NCBI RefSeq assembly: GCF_024138125.1
Contig: NZ_CP099993.1
Coordinates: 1,302,001-1,366,000 of the forward strand
Origin: Halorussus salilacus
GTDB lineage: Archaea > Halobacteriota > Halobacteria > Halobacteriales > Haladaptataceae
Direction: 5' to 3'
DNA: 64,000 nt
The notes under the pieces were generated by a model. The model was not told where the DNA came from, searched no databases, and worked only from the letters and a program-made list of their open reading frames with translations. The position numbers were made by a program, and so were the translations under genes. Positions 8,787 to 17,049 of the stretch are shown one piece after another. How positions within the stretch are numbered: the first letter of the stretch is position 1; the number at the start of each line of letters is the position of its first letter.

Positions 8787-9795
8787 AGTCGCTGCGGCGG
8801 TCCTCGTAGTCGGCGTCCCGGAACGGCGCGGGCCACTCCGACTCGTCCTCGAAGCCGAAGCCGTAGCCGAACCAGTAGCCGACGTGCCACCCGATGGCGT
8901 CGTCGTCCACGTCGGCCAGCGAAATCCGGAGTTCGTCGTAGCGTTCGAGCGCCCCGTCTCCGTCGGCGTCGACGCCCTGCACGCGCCCGCACGACCCGGT
9001 TCCGCCGTCCCTGCAGGGGAGTTCGTCGGCGAACGCGACGACCACGTCGGCCTCGGTGCGGTTGTCCGTGAACTCGTAGGAGACGTTCGCCGGGACGGTG
9101 TCGTTCGCGCCGTCGGCGTAGTAGTCGAAGGCGTTTCCGACCTGCTCGCGGGCCGCGTCGGCGTCCGAAGCGTTCCCATCATCGAGGTACACCGAGAAGT
9201 TCGAGTCGTTCCACGGGAAGCGACGCTCAGTGGCGTTCGTCTTCGGGAGGGCCGTCAGGTCGGAAGTCGGGGCCATCACGTCTTGGGGCTCCGAGGAGTG
9301 ATTCAGGCCGAGGGTGTGGCCGAGTTCGTGTTTCAGGATGAGCCGCGTGGACTCGTTGGAGTACGACGCCGCGACCTCCAGCGTCACCGGCCGGGAGACG
9401 TGGGCGGCGTCGGTGAGGAAGGGCGCGCACCCCGCGGGGTCGGTGACGTTCGCGCACGAGTCGATGCTATCGACGACCCGGACCACGAGGTCGGGCTCGG
9501 AGGCGTTGGGTTCGAGTTCGTACTCGACCTCGAACCCGGCGTAGCGCTCGCTCGCGTTCGACCAGAAGTCGAGGGCAGACCGGACGTGCGGCCGGAAGTC
9601 CCGCGAGTCGTTCGCGGTGTCGTTGATGGCGACGGTGAGGTTCGACTCGCCCCACGGGTTCGGCCGGTCGTCGCCCTGGTCGGTGGTCATCGCCCGGCGG
9701 TCGGCAGACGAGTCGGCGGTCGTGTCGCCGACGCCCGGGGCGGCCGCGCAACCCGAGAGGACGAGGAGGGCCACCGCGAGCAGTGGACGCCACAT
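8776..9795 (-). CDS. Secreted metzincin-like zinc metalloprotease lipoprotein
   Basis: 339 residues. The N terminus has a hydrophobic signal ending in the lipobox LSGC (Cys near residue 16). The zinc motif HELGHTLGLNH near residue 160 is the metzincin/matrixin form HExxHxxGxxH, with a Met-containing turn (DVMAPTSD) a few residues later as expected for a Met-turn. The mature protein is Asn- and Asp-rich with many NxS/T sites, typical of exported haloarchaeal proteins. The region after residue 195 repeats the N-terminal pattern (FPWNDSNFSVYL versus NPWGESNLTVAI), suggesting an internal duplication in which only the first copy keeps the zinc site. Likely a cell-surface protease. Confidence 0.85.
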   Translation of the reverse strand: MWRPLLAVALLVLSGCAAAPGVGDTTADSSADRRAMTTDQGDDRPNPWGESNLTVAINDTANDSRDFRPHVRSALDFWSNASERYAGFEVEYELEPNASEPDLVVRVVDSIDSCANVTDPAGCAPFLTDAAHVSRPVTLEVAASYSNESTRLILKHELGHTLGLNHSSEPQDVMAPTSDLTALPKTNATERRFPWNDSNFSVYLDDGNASDADAAREQVGNAFDYYADGANDTVPANVSYEFTDNRTEADVVVAFADELPCRDGGTGSCGRVQGVDADGDGALERYDELRISLADVDDDAIGWHVGYWFGYGFGFEDESEWPAPFRDADYEDRRSDWWD

Positions 9796-10098
9796 CAGGA
9801 CCCACGACGACGGTATCGCCCATCAATGTTTGGCGCTTATTTGAAAAAGGCCCTCCGTGTCGAGCGAGGGAGCCCGGGGCGTCCGGGGCGTTGACCCCGC
9901 CTAACACGGCCGAATCGGGCGGGCGACGCCGTCGGTGGAGCGACCGCGGCGTCCGGCGTCTCGGTCTCGACCGCGGGAATCCGTTCCGCAGGAGGACCGA
10001 AAAGCGGCGCTAACCGTCGTGTTCGAGCGCCTATACCGTCTAGTTCGACCCTGAAGGAGGTGTCGAAGACCGAGGGACTCGACGAAGCAGTGGCGGCG
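9796..10098. other. Intergenic region with no gene seen
   Basis: About 300 bp between the divergently read start of the metalloprotease and the end of the CCA-adding enzyme. The first part includes the metalloprotease promoter side. Beyond short GC-rich inverted stretches there is no supported coding frame, tRNA or recognisable repeat. Confidence 0.5.
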
Positions 10099-11460
10099 TC
10101 ACGGCCGCGGGTCGAAGTAGCGCGCGAGTTCGACGCCGAACTCGTCGGCGAGTTCGGCGACCTCCTCGCCGACGAGCACGTCGTAGCCGTCTCCGAGCGC
10201 CGACTCGACGTGGACGCCCAGCGCCACGTCGAAGAGGGCGTCGCTGCGCAGGAACTCGGGGGCGCTCGCGAACTCGCGGTCGCGCTCGACCGCGTACCGG
10301 TCGCCGTCGACGAACGGGCCGTACACGTCGGGGTCGTCCTCGTACTTCCGGAAGAACCCCTCGGCGTGGTCGCGGACGTGGACCGGCGGCCCCTCGTGTC
10401 GCTCGACCGCGGGGCGGTCGGGGACTTCGAGTTCCGCGAACAGCACCGCCGAAACGTCTGCGAACGCGGTCGCGCGTAGCACGTCGAACCCCCGGCGGTC
10501 GAGTCCGTCCCGGACCCCCGAGAGGGACTTCCGGAGCTGGGGGTAGAGCTGGTCTTCGACCACGTCGGGGGCGTCGAAGCGCACCGCGACCGGCGTGGTC
10601 TCCCGGCGTCGGACGTGGTCACAGACCCCCTCGGGCGAGAGGGGGTTGGTCGGCTCCGGGAAGAAGCGGCCCTCGCGCGGGTCGGCGAGCAGGTCGCGGG
10701 CGTGGTGCTGCAACCGGGCGACGTTGTCGGCCGAGCAGACCGCCGCGACGTTGCGCTCGGGGTCGGTGGGGTCGATCACGACGAGGGGGTCCTCGAAGGT
10801 CTCCCGGCCGTGGTCCTCGGGGTCGAACCGGACCGGCGGGTGCCAGTCGGCGGCGGCCTCGACGGTCTCGCGGAAGCCGCCGTGTTCGAGGACGAGGAGT
10901 TCGGTGAGGTAGCCCGAGAACCCGCGCGTCCGGAGGTCGCTCCCGTACGCGCCGATGCCCTTGAGGAACTGCTTGAACAGCCGGACCTCCCCGGCGAGGT
11001 CGGCGTCGAGTCGCGCCTGCAGGTAGTCGTTGTGGAACGGGGTGCGGTCGACCGCCGACCGGATGTCGGTCGCCGCGTCGAGCCGGTAGCACGGCACGAG
11101 GTCCACGTCGAAGCCGTCGTACTCGCCGGTGACGTAGGGGTGTTCGGCGTACTCCTCGCGGCCCTCCGGGAGGACGGCGTGGCCGACTTCGAGGCCGTAG
11201 CGCTCCAGTTGCTCGCGGTCCAAATCCGCCGAAAATCGGACGAAGAGGTCGATGTCGCGGTCGCCGCTGATCCACGTCCCGCGGGCGGTGGACCCGACCT
11301 GCATCGCGTCGGCCTCGACCGGGAGGTCGTCGAGCGCGTCGTCGACGCGCTCGACGAGCGCGTCGACGGCCTCGCGCATCCGCTCGCGCTCTCGGTCGCC
11401 GGGGTCGATTCGCTCGCCGACCGCCGCGACCACCGCCTCGAAGTCCGCCTCGTCGGTCAT
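10099..11460 (-). CDS. cca: CCA tRNA nucleotidyltransferase, archaeal class I
   Basis: 453 residues from the ATG at 11460. The nucleotidyltransferase signature is GSTARGTWISGDRDIDLF near residues 52-69: the GS motif, the RGT and the two catalytic Asp of DRDID. A third carboxylate lies in FDVDLVPCY. The later tRNA-binding tail domain contains KQFLKGIGAYGSDLRTRGFSG, characteristic of the archaeal enzyme. It adds or repairs the 3' CCA of tRNAs, and fittingly is followed on the other side of its promoter by two tRNA genes. An open frame continues upstream to 11922 but crosses tRNA-Asn, so it is not coding there. Confidence 0.95.
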   Translation of the reverse strand: MTDEADFEAVVAAVGERIDPGDRERERMREAVDALVERVDDALDDLPVEADAMQVGSTARGTWISGDRDIDLFVRFSADLDREQLERYGLEVGHAVLPEGREEYAEHPYVTGEYDGFDVDLVPCYRLDAATDIRSAVDRTPFHNDYLQARLDADLAGEVRLFKQFLKGIGAYGSDLRTRGFSGYLTELLVLEHGGFRETVEAAADWHPPVRFDPEDHGRETFEDPLVVIDPTDPERNVAAVCSADNVARLQHHARDLLADPREGRFFPEPTNPLSPEGVCDHVRRRETTPVAVRFDAPDVVEDQLYPQLRKSLSGVRDGLDRRGFDVLRATAFADVSAVLFAELEVPDRPAVERHEGPPVHVRDHAEGFFRKYEDDPDVYGPFVDGDRYAVERDREFASAPEFLRSDALFDVALGVHVESALGDGYDVLVGEEVAELADEFGVELARYFDPRP

Positions 11461-11607
11461 CGGTGTTCGATTGCGGCCGCGCCGCCGAAAACGTATCGTC
11501 TCGTGCCGCGGGACGCCGGTCGCACCGCGGGACTCCATCCCACCTCCTGCGGGCGAAAACGAAAGCCCTATCAAAGGACTCGCGCATACCAACGAATGCG
11601 TTCGGAA

Positions 11608-11659
<52 letters not shown>

Positions 11660-11680
<21 letters not shown>

Positions 11681-11836
11681 CTTCTCTCGGCGAACAACGA
11701 CGACGAGCGTAGCGAGTCGTCCGTGAGCCGTGAAAGCGCAACCTCGGCAGACTCGGGCAGACCAGTCGCAGGCCCGGAAGCGCAACGAAGTGAGCATCCC
11801 GGACCGTCTGGGCGTGTTCGAGTCCTGGCGACGGCG
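11660..11836. repeat. tRNA-Asn 3'-end duplication (att-like direct repeats)
   Basis: The 21 bases of the tRNA-Asn T-arm and acceptor end (11660-11680) occur again at 11816-11836, 156 bp downstream. The interval contains ACGAC/GTCGT arms around GAGCGTAGCGA, the same 11-nt core found in the insert after the aminopeptidase gene. Duplicated tRNA 3' ends are the usual trace of tyrosine-recombinase integration, but the interval is too short to encode anything. Confidence 0.85.
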
Positions 11837-11889
11837 TTTTCCTGTGTGTCATCGCGACGAGCGAAGCGAGGAGCCGACGCACAGGAAAA
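11837..11889. repeat. Inverted repeat after the duplicated tRNA end
   Basis: TTTTCCTGTG (11837-11846) and CACAGGAAAA (11880-11889) are perfect 10-bp inverted repeats that begin exactly where the second tRNA-Asn end copy stops. The loop contains GAGCGAAGCGAGGAG, a variant of the core found in the neighbouring inserts. The 10-bp arms with a T-run resemble those of the element at 8595-8701. Confidence 0.8.
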
Positions 11890-11987
11890 CCGTACTCGAC
11901 AGGCTCGAAGCGTTACATTCACGGGGAGAGACGAGCCGAGAAGGTCCGAGACGGTCGATAGTTGGCCGTAGAGCCAAACCCAAGTGA

Positions 11988-11993
11988 TTTAAA
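11988..11993 (+). promoter_or_regulatory. TATA box of the CAU tRNA gene
   Basis: TTTAAA lies 26-31 bp upstream of the tRNA 5' end, a typical archaeal spacing. A small hairpin CCTCAG/CTGAGG (12003-12020) lies between it and the gene. Confidence 0.6.
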
Positions 11994-12018
11994 GAATCGA
12001 CCCCTCAGATGAACCTGA

Positions 12019-12124
12019 GGGCCCGTAGCTAAGTCTGGTAAAGCACCCGGCTCATATTGGCGACCGGAATTTCCGGCGTCATGGGACACCGGGCGATTCC
12101 TTGGTTCGAATCCGAGCGGGCCCA
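12019..12124 (+). tRNA. Intron-containing CAU tRNA (tRNA-Met elongator or tRNA-Ile2)
   Basis: Acceptor GGGCCCG/CGGGCCC with discriminator A, anticodon stem CCCGG/CCGGG, T-arm CTTGG-TTCGAAT-CCGAG. The anticodon CAT is at 12053-12055. A 31-nt intron (12057-12087) interrupts the anticodon loop after position 37, the canonical archaeal site removed by the splicing endonuclease. In haloarchaea the known intron-bearing CAU tRNA is elongator tRNA-Met; the acceptor GGGCCCG also fits the CAU-reading tRNA-Ile2, so the amino acid is left open. Confidence 0.88.
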
Positions 12125-12136
12125 CTTTCTGCCGAC

Positions 12137-12175
12137 GCGAACCGCGAGCGCCGCCCAGCGGCGCTCGCGGTTCGC
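12137..12175. terminator. Strong hairpin downstream of the CAU tRNA
   Basis: A perfect 18-bp stem (12137-12154 with 12158-12175) and 3-nt loop begins 12 bases after the tRNA. It may end or shield the tRNA transcript. No T-run follows, so the terminator role is inferred from position only. Confidence 0.5.
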
Positions 12176-12281
12176 GCTGGCAGACGTACCGAACGAGGGT
12201 CCGGGCCCTGCCGTCGATTTTCAGAACGTGGGAATCGGATTCCCGTTTGATAGTGATATCGGTCGTAGTTCCAGCCGAGCC

Positions 12282-12515
12282 ATGATAGACCAACGTATCG
12301 ACCCGCTGAAGGTCGCGCTCGGAGTGTTCGTCGTACTCGGTCTCGCGCTGACGGGCGTCGCCGGGTACGCGGTCGTCGCCAGTACGGTCGGACTCCCCTC
12401 GCTGTCGCTGGGAGCGACCGTCATGCTACTCTCGGGGAGTTCGCTCGTCGTCTTCGTGCTGGTCGCCTCGAAGTTCTTCGACTACCGTCGGCGGGCGCAG
12501 CGCCGGAGCGCCTGA
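12282..12515 (+). CDS. Small two-helix membrane protein
   Basis: 77 residues with two hydrophobic segments (about residues 10-32 and 41-64) and a basic C-terminal end (DYRRRAQRR), so the C terminus probably faces the cytoplasm. No conserved catalytic residues and no family recognised. It is flanked by the tRNA cluster and a convergent oxidase operon; nothing links it to either. Confidence 0.7.
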   Translation: MIDQRIDPLKVALGVFVVLGLALTGVAGYAVVASTVGLPSLSLGATVMLLSGSSLVVFVLVASKFFDYRRRAQRRSA

Positions 12516-12548
12516 GTATTTTCTCCGAAATTCCGTCCGTGGGACCTG

Positions 12549-13223
12549 TCACCGGTGTAGCGCGACCCACAGCGCCGCGACCGTAATCAGGAACACCGGG
12601 GTCGAGAGGTCGTAGGACCGCGCCATCACTTCCGAGACGGCCACCGACGAGCCGCCGACGGTCCCGGCCAGGAGGGTGGCGAGTACCGAACCGGTACAGC
12701 TCACGCAGGTCACGAGCCCCAGCGCGCCCGAGAGGACTCCCCGACTGCTCCGCGCGAGCGCGGCGTACACGAGCGCCGCGAGTCCGGCGTAGCCGATCAC
12801 CTTGAACGGGACGAGCGTCGCGTGAACCGCGCCGCCGGTGACCGCGAGTATCGGCCCCCACCCGGGAACCGCCGGGAGGACGCTCGCGGTCCCGAGACCC
12901 GACTCGCCGGTGACGGCGAGGAGGCCACCTGCCCAGCAGAGGACGAGGAAGTACACGACCGAGACCGCGAGCGCTCCGCCCGTCCACCGGTCGGTCGGCC
13001 GCGAAATCGGGGCGTACGCGACCGCGAGCACCGCGGCGTTCGTCCAGACGAACGGATACGCGAGGTAGCGGAGCGAGAGGACGTCGCCCTCCGTGACCGC
13101 GACGTATCCGAGGACCGCGAGCGCCTCCGCGACCGTGAGCACGACGAGCGCGCGGGCGACCCGCGCCAGCCGGGACGGCGAGGCGACCGCCCCGTCGCGT
13201 GTAACGCTAGGGGTCCCGAACAC
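12549..13223 (-). CDS. Polytopic membrane protein at the end of the cba operon
   Basis: 224 residues with about six membrane helices and a conserved-looking Cys pair in LVTCVSCTGSV near residue 170 that could bind metal or form a disulfide. It starts 2 bases after the preceding small oxidase gene ends, so it is co-transcribed with the terminal oxidase. Haloarchaeal ba3 oxidase operons commonly carry an uncharacterised membrane protein here; a role in assembly or metal delivery to the oxidase is inferred from position and the Cys pair only. Confidence 0.8.
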   Translation of the reverse strand: MFGTPSVTRDGAVASPSRLARVARALVVLTVAEALAVLGYVAVTEGDVLSLRYLAYPFVWTNAAVLAVAYAPISRPTDRWTGGALAVSVVYFLVLCWAGGLLAVTGESGLGTASVLPAVPGWGPILAVTGGAVHATLVPFKVIGYAGLAALVYAALARSSRGVLSGALGLVTCVSCTGSVLATLLAGTVGGSSVAVSEVMARSYDLSTPVFLITVAALWVALHR

Positions 13224-13225
13224 GG

Positions 13226-13423
13226 TCAGCCTCCGGTCGCGGCCGCCCGTCGCTCGCCGAGCACGTACGCCGAGAGGATGGCGACCAGTAACACCACCTC
13301 GAACACCCCGGCCGCCGCGAGCGGCAGGTCGATGCCGAACAGCGCGAACAGCGTCCGGAGCTCGATGGCGACCGGGACGCTGAACGCGACGAGGATGAGC
13401 ACGCCAGCCTTGGTGAGCCTCAT
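13226..13423 (-). CDS. Small ba3 oxidase-associated membrane subunit (CbaC-like)
   Basis: 65 residues with two hydrophobic segments (about 7-26 and 34-56). It overlaps the end of the subunit I gene by 4 bases, which implies translational coupling. Position and size match the small CbaC subunit described for the haloarchaeal ba3 oxidase; the sequence alone is too short and plain to prove it. Confidence 0.75.
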   Translation of the reverse strand: MRLTKAGVLILVAFSVPVAIELRTLFALFGIDLPLAAAGVFEVVLLVAILSAYVLGERRAAATGG

Positions 13424-15132
13424 CGGACCACCCCCACGAGCGCGTCGAGCGCGTCGAGCATCACCGGGAACGCGCCGCTGTTCCCGAACAGGCCGGAGTC
13501 AGCGATGATGCTCCCCAGCGGGAGGGTGTACGCGAGTATCACCAGCACGACGGCGATACCGGTCCAGAGCCGGAGGTCGTCGAGGACGGCCGGACTCCCG
13601 TCGGGCCCCGAGAGGGGAGCGGGCAGGCTGTCGTCGACCGGCGTCTCGATGGGGTCCTCTATCGCCGACAGCAGGATGTTGAACAGGAACAGCACGACCG
13701 AGACGAACAGCAGGACCCCGCCGAGCGCGATCTGGGCTTGGAGTTCGCCGATGGTGCCGAACGCCGCGGTGAAATCGAAGCTCTGGTACTGGGGTTCGGC
13801 GGTCCGCCGGGGGACGCCTTCGAGCCCCGCGCGGTGCATCGCGTTCGACATGAACACCATGCCGACGAACCAGAGGACCACCTGGAACAGCCCGATGGGC
13901 CGACTGTAGAGCCTCCGGCCGGTGAGCTGTGGGACCAGCCAGTAGGAGCCAGCCATCATCGTCAGCGCCACCGCGGTGCCGACGGTCAGGTGGAAGTGGC
14001 CGGGCACCCACAGCGTGTTGTGGATGAGGTAGTTGATGTTCATCCCGGCGTTGATCATGCCGGAGAACCCGCCCGCAGCGAACATCAGCCCCGCGAGCGC
14101 CATCCCGGTGAACGCCGGGTCGCGCCACGGGAGCGCACCGAGCCACCCGAGATAGCCCTCGCCGCCGCGCTGGCGCGCGCCGTGTTCCATGCTGGCGACC
14201 ACGGTGAACGCGGTCAGCAGGCTCGGGAGCAGGAGGAACATCGTGTTCGTCATGGCGATGAACTTGAAGCCCTCCGCGATGCCGGGGTCGAGGTACTGGT
14301 GGTGGATGCCGACCGGCGTCGACAGCAGGAGGAACAGGACGAACACCACGCGAGCGAGCGGGTCGCTGAACAGGCGGCCGCCCGCGAGCTTCGGGAGGAT
14401 GGTGTACCACATCAGGTACGCGGGCATCAGCCAGAAGTAGACGACCGGGTGGCCGAAGAACCAGAACAGCGTCCGGGTGAGCAGGGGGTTGACCGTCTCG
14501 ACGATGCCGAACGACCACGGCAGGAGGAAGAAGACGACCGAGACGGCGACCCCGAGCGTCGAGATGTACCACATCAGCATGGTCGTCAGGACCATGAACG
14601 TCTGGAGCGGGATGCGCTCGTCGGGGTTGTCGCGTCGCCACTCGCGATACGCGAGGAACCAGTCTGCGCCCGCTATCCACGTCCCGACGATGAACATCGC
14701 GAGTCCGGCGTAGAACAGCGGATGGGCCTGCAGAGGCGCGTAGAACGTGTAGAGCACGTCGGCGCTCATGTCGATGCCCGGAATCAGTCCGGCGAGGATG
14801 GCGACCGCCGCGGCCGTCGCCCCGACCGTGGTCAGGCCGAACCACGCCCACGTCAGGCGGATGTCGGGCAACGGTCGTTCCAAACTCCGAGTGACCGCCC
14901 AGGTGAACAGGCCGAGCAGGAAGAAGATGGTGAACACGAGCGCGAGGAGGACGCCGTGGCCCGTCAGGACGGTGTAGTAATCGGTCGAGCTGATGACCCG
15001 GACGTACCCCGTCCGGTGGAGCGCCTGGAGGACCCCGAAGAACGCGCCGATGCCGAGCGCGGTGAACGCGACCGCCAGGGTGGCCTTCACGACTCCGGCC
15101 TCTTTCGGGTAGTGGTCGACGTAAGTCGCCAT
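13420..15132 (-). CDS. cbaA: Cytochrome c oxidase subunit I, ba3 type
   Basis: 570 residues, about 13 membrane helices. Heme-copper centre ligands are visible: a His in the helix-II motif TGHGVLLALVFT for the low-spin heme, GHPVVYFWLMPAY (CuB His and cross-linked Tyr), HHQYLDP (CuB His pair) and HFHLTVGTAVA (heme ligands). The lack of the D-channel pattern of type A oxidases fits a type B (ba3) enzyme. It reduces O2 to water and pumps protons in the cytoplasmic membrane. One base separates it from subunit II upstream, and it overlaps the small subunit downstream. Confidence 0.96.
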   Translation of the reverse strand: MATYVDHYPKEAGVVKATLAVAFTALGIGAFFGVLQALHRTGYVRVISSTDYYTVLTGHGVLLALVFTIFFLLGLFTWAVTRSLERPLPDIRLTWAWFGLTTVGATAAAVAILAGLIPGIDMSADVLYTFYAPLQAHPLFYAGLAMFIVGTWIAGADWFLAYREWRRDNPDERIPLQTFMVLTTMLMWYISTLGVAVSVVFFLLPWSFGIVETVNPLLTRTLFWFFGHPVVYFWLMPAYLMWYTILPKLAGGRLFSDPLARVVFVLFLLLSTPVGIHHQYLDPGIAEGFKFIAMTNTMFLLLPSLLTAFTVVASMEHGARQRGGEGYLGWLGALPWRDPAFTGMALAGLMFAAGGFSGMINAGMNINYLIHNTLWVPGHFHLTVGTAVALTMMAGSYWLVPQLTGRRLYSRPIGLFQVVLWFVGMVFMSNAMHRAGLEGVPRRTAEPQYQSFDFTAAFGTIGELQAQIALGGVLLFVSVVLFLFNILLSAIEDPIETPVDDSLPAPLSGPDGSPAVLDDLRLWTGIAVVLVILAYTLPLGSIIADSGLFGNSGAFPVMLDALDALVGVVR

Positions 15133-15133
15133 C

Positions 15134-15649
15134 TCAGTCGTCCCCCTTCGGGCCGTCGAACTCGTCCTCGGGCACGACCTTCACCGTCCCTTCCATCGCG
15201 TGATGGGCCGACCCGCAGTACTCGTTACACAGCAGGCCGTACTCGCGGGGGCCATCGACCTCGACGGTGAACGTCGCCACCTGTCCCGGAACCGCCATCG
15301 TGTTCGCGTTGGTGCCGACCACCTCGAAGCCGTGGATCACGTCGGCGGAGGTGACGTGGAACGTCAGCGTGCTGTTGGCGGGCACCTCGATGGGTTCGTT
15401 CGTGCCGGGGGCGAATCGGAACTGCTCGGCGATGACGTAGACGTCGTACTCGCCGTCACCCGACTCGTAGACGCCCGGGTCGCTGAACTTGGGATGGTCG
15501 TCGAGCGAGTCGGGGTCGACGGTGTCGCCCTCGTCGTCTATCATCTCGACGCCCGCCCCGACTGCCCCGTAGGAGACGGTCGCGATGAACCCGACGATGA
15601 GCAGGAGCGCCGCGCCGAGCCAGAGTTTCTCGTATGCGTGTATCTCCAT
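15134..15649 (-). CDS. cbaB: Cytochrome c oxidase subunit II, ba3 type (CuA subunit)
   Basis: 171 residues, a single N-terminal membrane anchor (about residues 10-32) and an external cupredoxin domain. The CuA centre is complete: a His in ADVIHGFEV and the signature CNEYCGSAHHAM near residue 145. It takes electrons from an external donor, probably a halocyanin-like copper protein since haloarchaea lack soluble cytochrome c, and passes them to subunit I. Starts 1 base after the small first gene of the operon. Confidence 0.96.
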   Translation of the reverse strand: MEIHAYEKLWLGAALLLIVGFIATVSYGAVGAGVEMIDDEGDTVDPDSLDDHPKFSDPGVYESGDGEYDVYVIAEQFRFAPGTNEPIEVPANSTLTFHVTSADVIHGFEVVGTNANTMAVPGQVATFTVEVDGPREYGLLCNEYCGSAHHAMEGTVKVVPEDEFDGPKGDD

Positions 15650-15650
15650 G

Positions 15651-15887
15651 TTATCCCACCACCGTAATTCCCCGACCGAGGAACTCGACGAAGTACATGA
15701 ATACCCACATCACGACCAAGATGGCGAAGTATGCGAGTATCAACGTCAGCGTTCCGACCGGGTCGAACTCGTCGTGGCCGATTTCCCGCTCGATGCTGTC
15801 GGGGGCCGACCCCACGACGTATCCGGGCGGCCGACCGTCCGGTTCGCGCCCGTCATCAGGGCGTTTCAGTTCCGTGTCCGTCGACAT
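15651..15887 (-). CDS. cbaD: Small ba3 oxidase subunit, first gene of operon (CbaD-like)
   Basis: 78 residues: a 45-residue hydrophilic acidic part followed by one helix (LTLILAYFAILVVMWVFMYFV) near the C terminus, the layout of the small subunit opening haloarchaeal ba3 operons. The minus-strand TATA element opposite TTTATAAAAT at 15908-15917 is about 25 bp upstream, so the operon mRNA is probably leaderless and starts here. Confidence 0.85.
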   Translation of the reverse strand: MSTDTELKRPDDGREPDGRPPGYVVGSAPDSIEREIGHDEFDPVGTLTLILAYFAILVVMWVFMYFVEFLGRGITVVG

Positions 15888-15907
15888 AGGCGATGGTATG
15901 AACCCCC

Positions 15908-15917
15908 TTTATAAAAT
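15908..15917 (-). promoter_or_regulatory. TATA box of the cba oxidase operon
   Basis: ATTTTATAAA read on the minus strand lies about 25 bp before the first oxidase gene (start 15887). The 99-bp spacer is shared with the divergent gene at 15987, so one control region may serve both directions. Confidence 0.6.
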
Positions 15918-15986
15918 GACGGGACGCGATTCTCAGTTCGTGAAAATCGGGGAAAAGGGCGACTTGTATCGGTCCCAACGGCCTGT

Positions 15987-16232
15987 ATGGCCGGAACTGA
16001 GAGTCGGTCGCGACTCAAGCATACGTTGTCGAATCGCTCGCCTCGAACGTTAAGTGTGATCGCACTGCTCGCGCTCGTCCCCGTCGTTCTGTTCGCATTC
16101 GGTCGCGACCTCGTCGCCGGGGTGGTGACCTCGGTGAACGTGTTGATCATCGTGGGGAGTCTCTACCTGCTGGTATCGCCTACCGAGGCCGAGGACGGGG
16201 GAGCGCACGAGACCGAGGAGTCGACCGTCTGA
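15987..16232 (+). CDS. Small membrane protein upstream of the SafE/copper ATPase genes
   Basis: 81 residues with two hydrophobic segments (about residues 22-42 and 45-64), a basic N terminus and an acidic C-terminal tail. It ends 7 bases before the SafE-like gene and is therefore probably the first gene of the copper-loading operon. No family recognised; by position it may be another oxidase accessory. Confidence 0.75.
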   Translation: MAGTESRSRLKHTLSNRSPRTLSVIALLALVPVVLFAFGRDLVAGVVTSVNVLIIVGSLYLLVSPTEAEDGGAHETEESTV

Positions 16233-16239
16233 GACCGCG

Positions 16240-17043
16240 ATGACGGTCGTTCCACTTCACGGAACCGGGGCGGTCCCCGCGGGCGGGAACCTCGACGCCG
16301 CGGTGTTCCTCGTAGTCGGGATACTCGGCGGCGCGCACTGTCTGGGGATGTGCGGTCCGCTGGTGAGCGTCTACGCCGACCGACTCCGGGCTCAGGAGGG
16401 GTCGGGAGAGGCAACGCTGACGGTCCGGCAGGTCCGCCAGCACGTCGTCTTCAACCTCGGTCGGACCGCGGGCTACGCCGCGGTCGGGGCGGTACTCGCG
16501 GCGGTCGGGGCGGCCGCGGTCGGTGCGACCGACCGGCTTCTGGCGGTCGGCACGAGCGTGCAGGCGGTGACCGCCCTGCTCACCGGCGGATTCATCGCCG
16601 CGATGGGGCTCTCCTATGCCCGCGGGTCGGTGGCACATCCCTCGTTCGGACCGCTGGACGGACTGTTCGGCCGGGTCAGCCGCGTCCTGACCGCCCGAGT
16701 GGACGAATTCGTCGGCGACGCCCGAATCGCGGGGCTGGGCGTCGTCCACGCGCTGTTGCCCTGTCCCATCACGTACCCCGCGTACGCCTACGCGTTCGCG
16801 CTCGGCGACCCGGTCCGGGCGGCGTTCCTGCTCGCGCTGGTCGGCCTCGGGACGTTCCCGACACTGCTCGTGTACGGGACCGTGTTCGGCTCGCTGTCGG
16901 CGAGCCAGCGGGTCCACCGAGTACTCGGCGTCGTGTTCGTCGTGCTGGGGTACACGCTGGTGGCCCACGGTCTGAATCTGTTCGGCATCGGCGTTCCGCA
17001 AATCGAGCTTCCGCTTCCGGCCCCCGAGTACGGCCCGAGGTGA
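16240..17043 (+). CDS. SafE/TauE-like membrane protein of the oxidase-assembly type
   Basis: 267 residues with about six membrane helices. The motif GGAHCLGMCGPLV near residue 40 is the hallmark of the DsbD-like/SafE subgroup found beside CcoI-type copper ATPases in oxidase assembly clusters. A second short motif (LLPCPITYPAY) occupies the matching place in the second half. The two Cys of the first motif and the Cys of the second could pass copper or electrons across the membrane. The gene lies 6 bases before the ATPase and is divergent from the ba3 oxidase, so a role in its maturation is likely. Confidence 0.85.
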   Translation: MTVVPLHGTGAVPAGGNLDAAVFLVVGILGGAHCLGMCGPLVSVYADRLRAQEGSGEATLTVRQVRQHVVFNLGRTAGYAAVGAVLAAVGAAAVGATDRLLAVGTSVQAVTALLTGGFIAAMGLSYARGSVAHPSFGPLDGLFGRVSRVLTARVDEFVGDARIAGLGVVHALLPCPITYPAYAYAFALGDPVRAAFLLALVGLGTFPTLLVYGTVFGSLSASQRVHRVLGVVFVVLGYTLVAHGLNLFGIGVPQIELPLPAPEYGPR

Positions 17044-17049
17044 GAACGG

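Noticed and set aside
11681-12018. Integrated plasmid or virus at tRNA-Asn
   Set aside because: The interval between the duplicated tRNA ends is 135 bp with no coding capacity; only a remnant or mini-element is possible.
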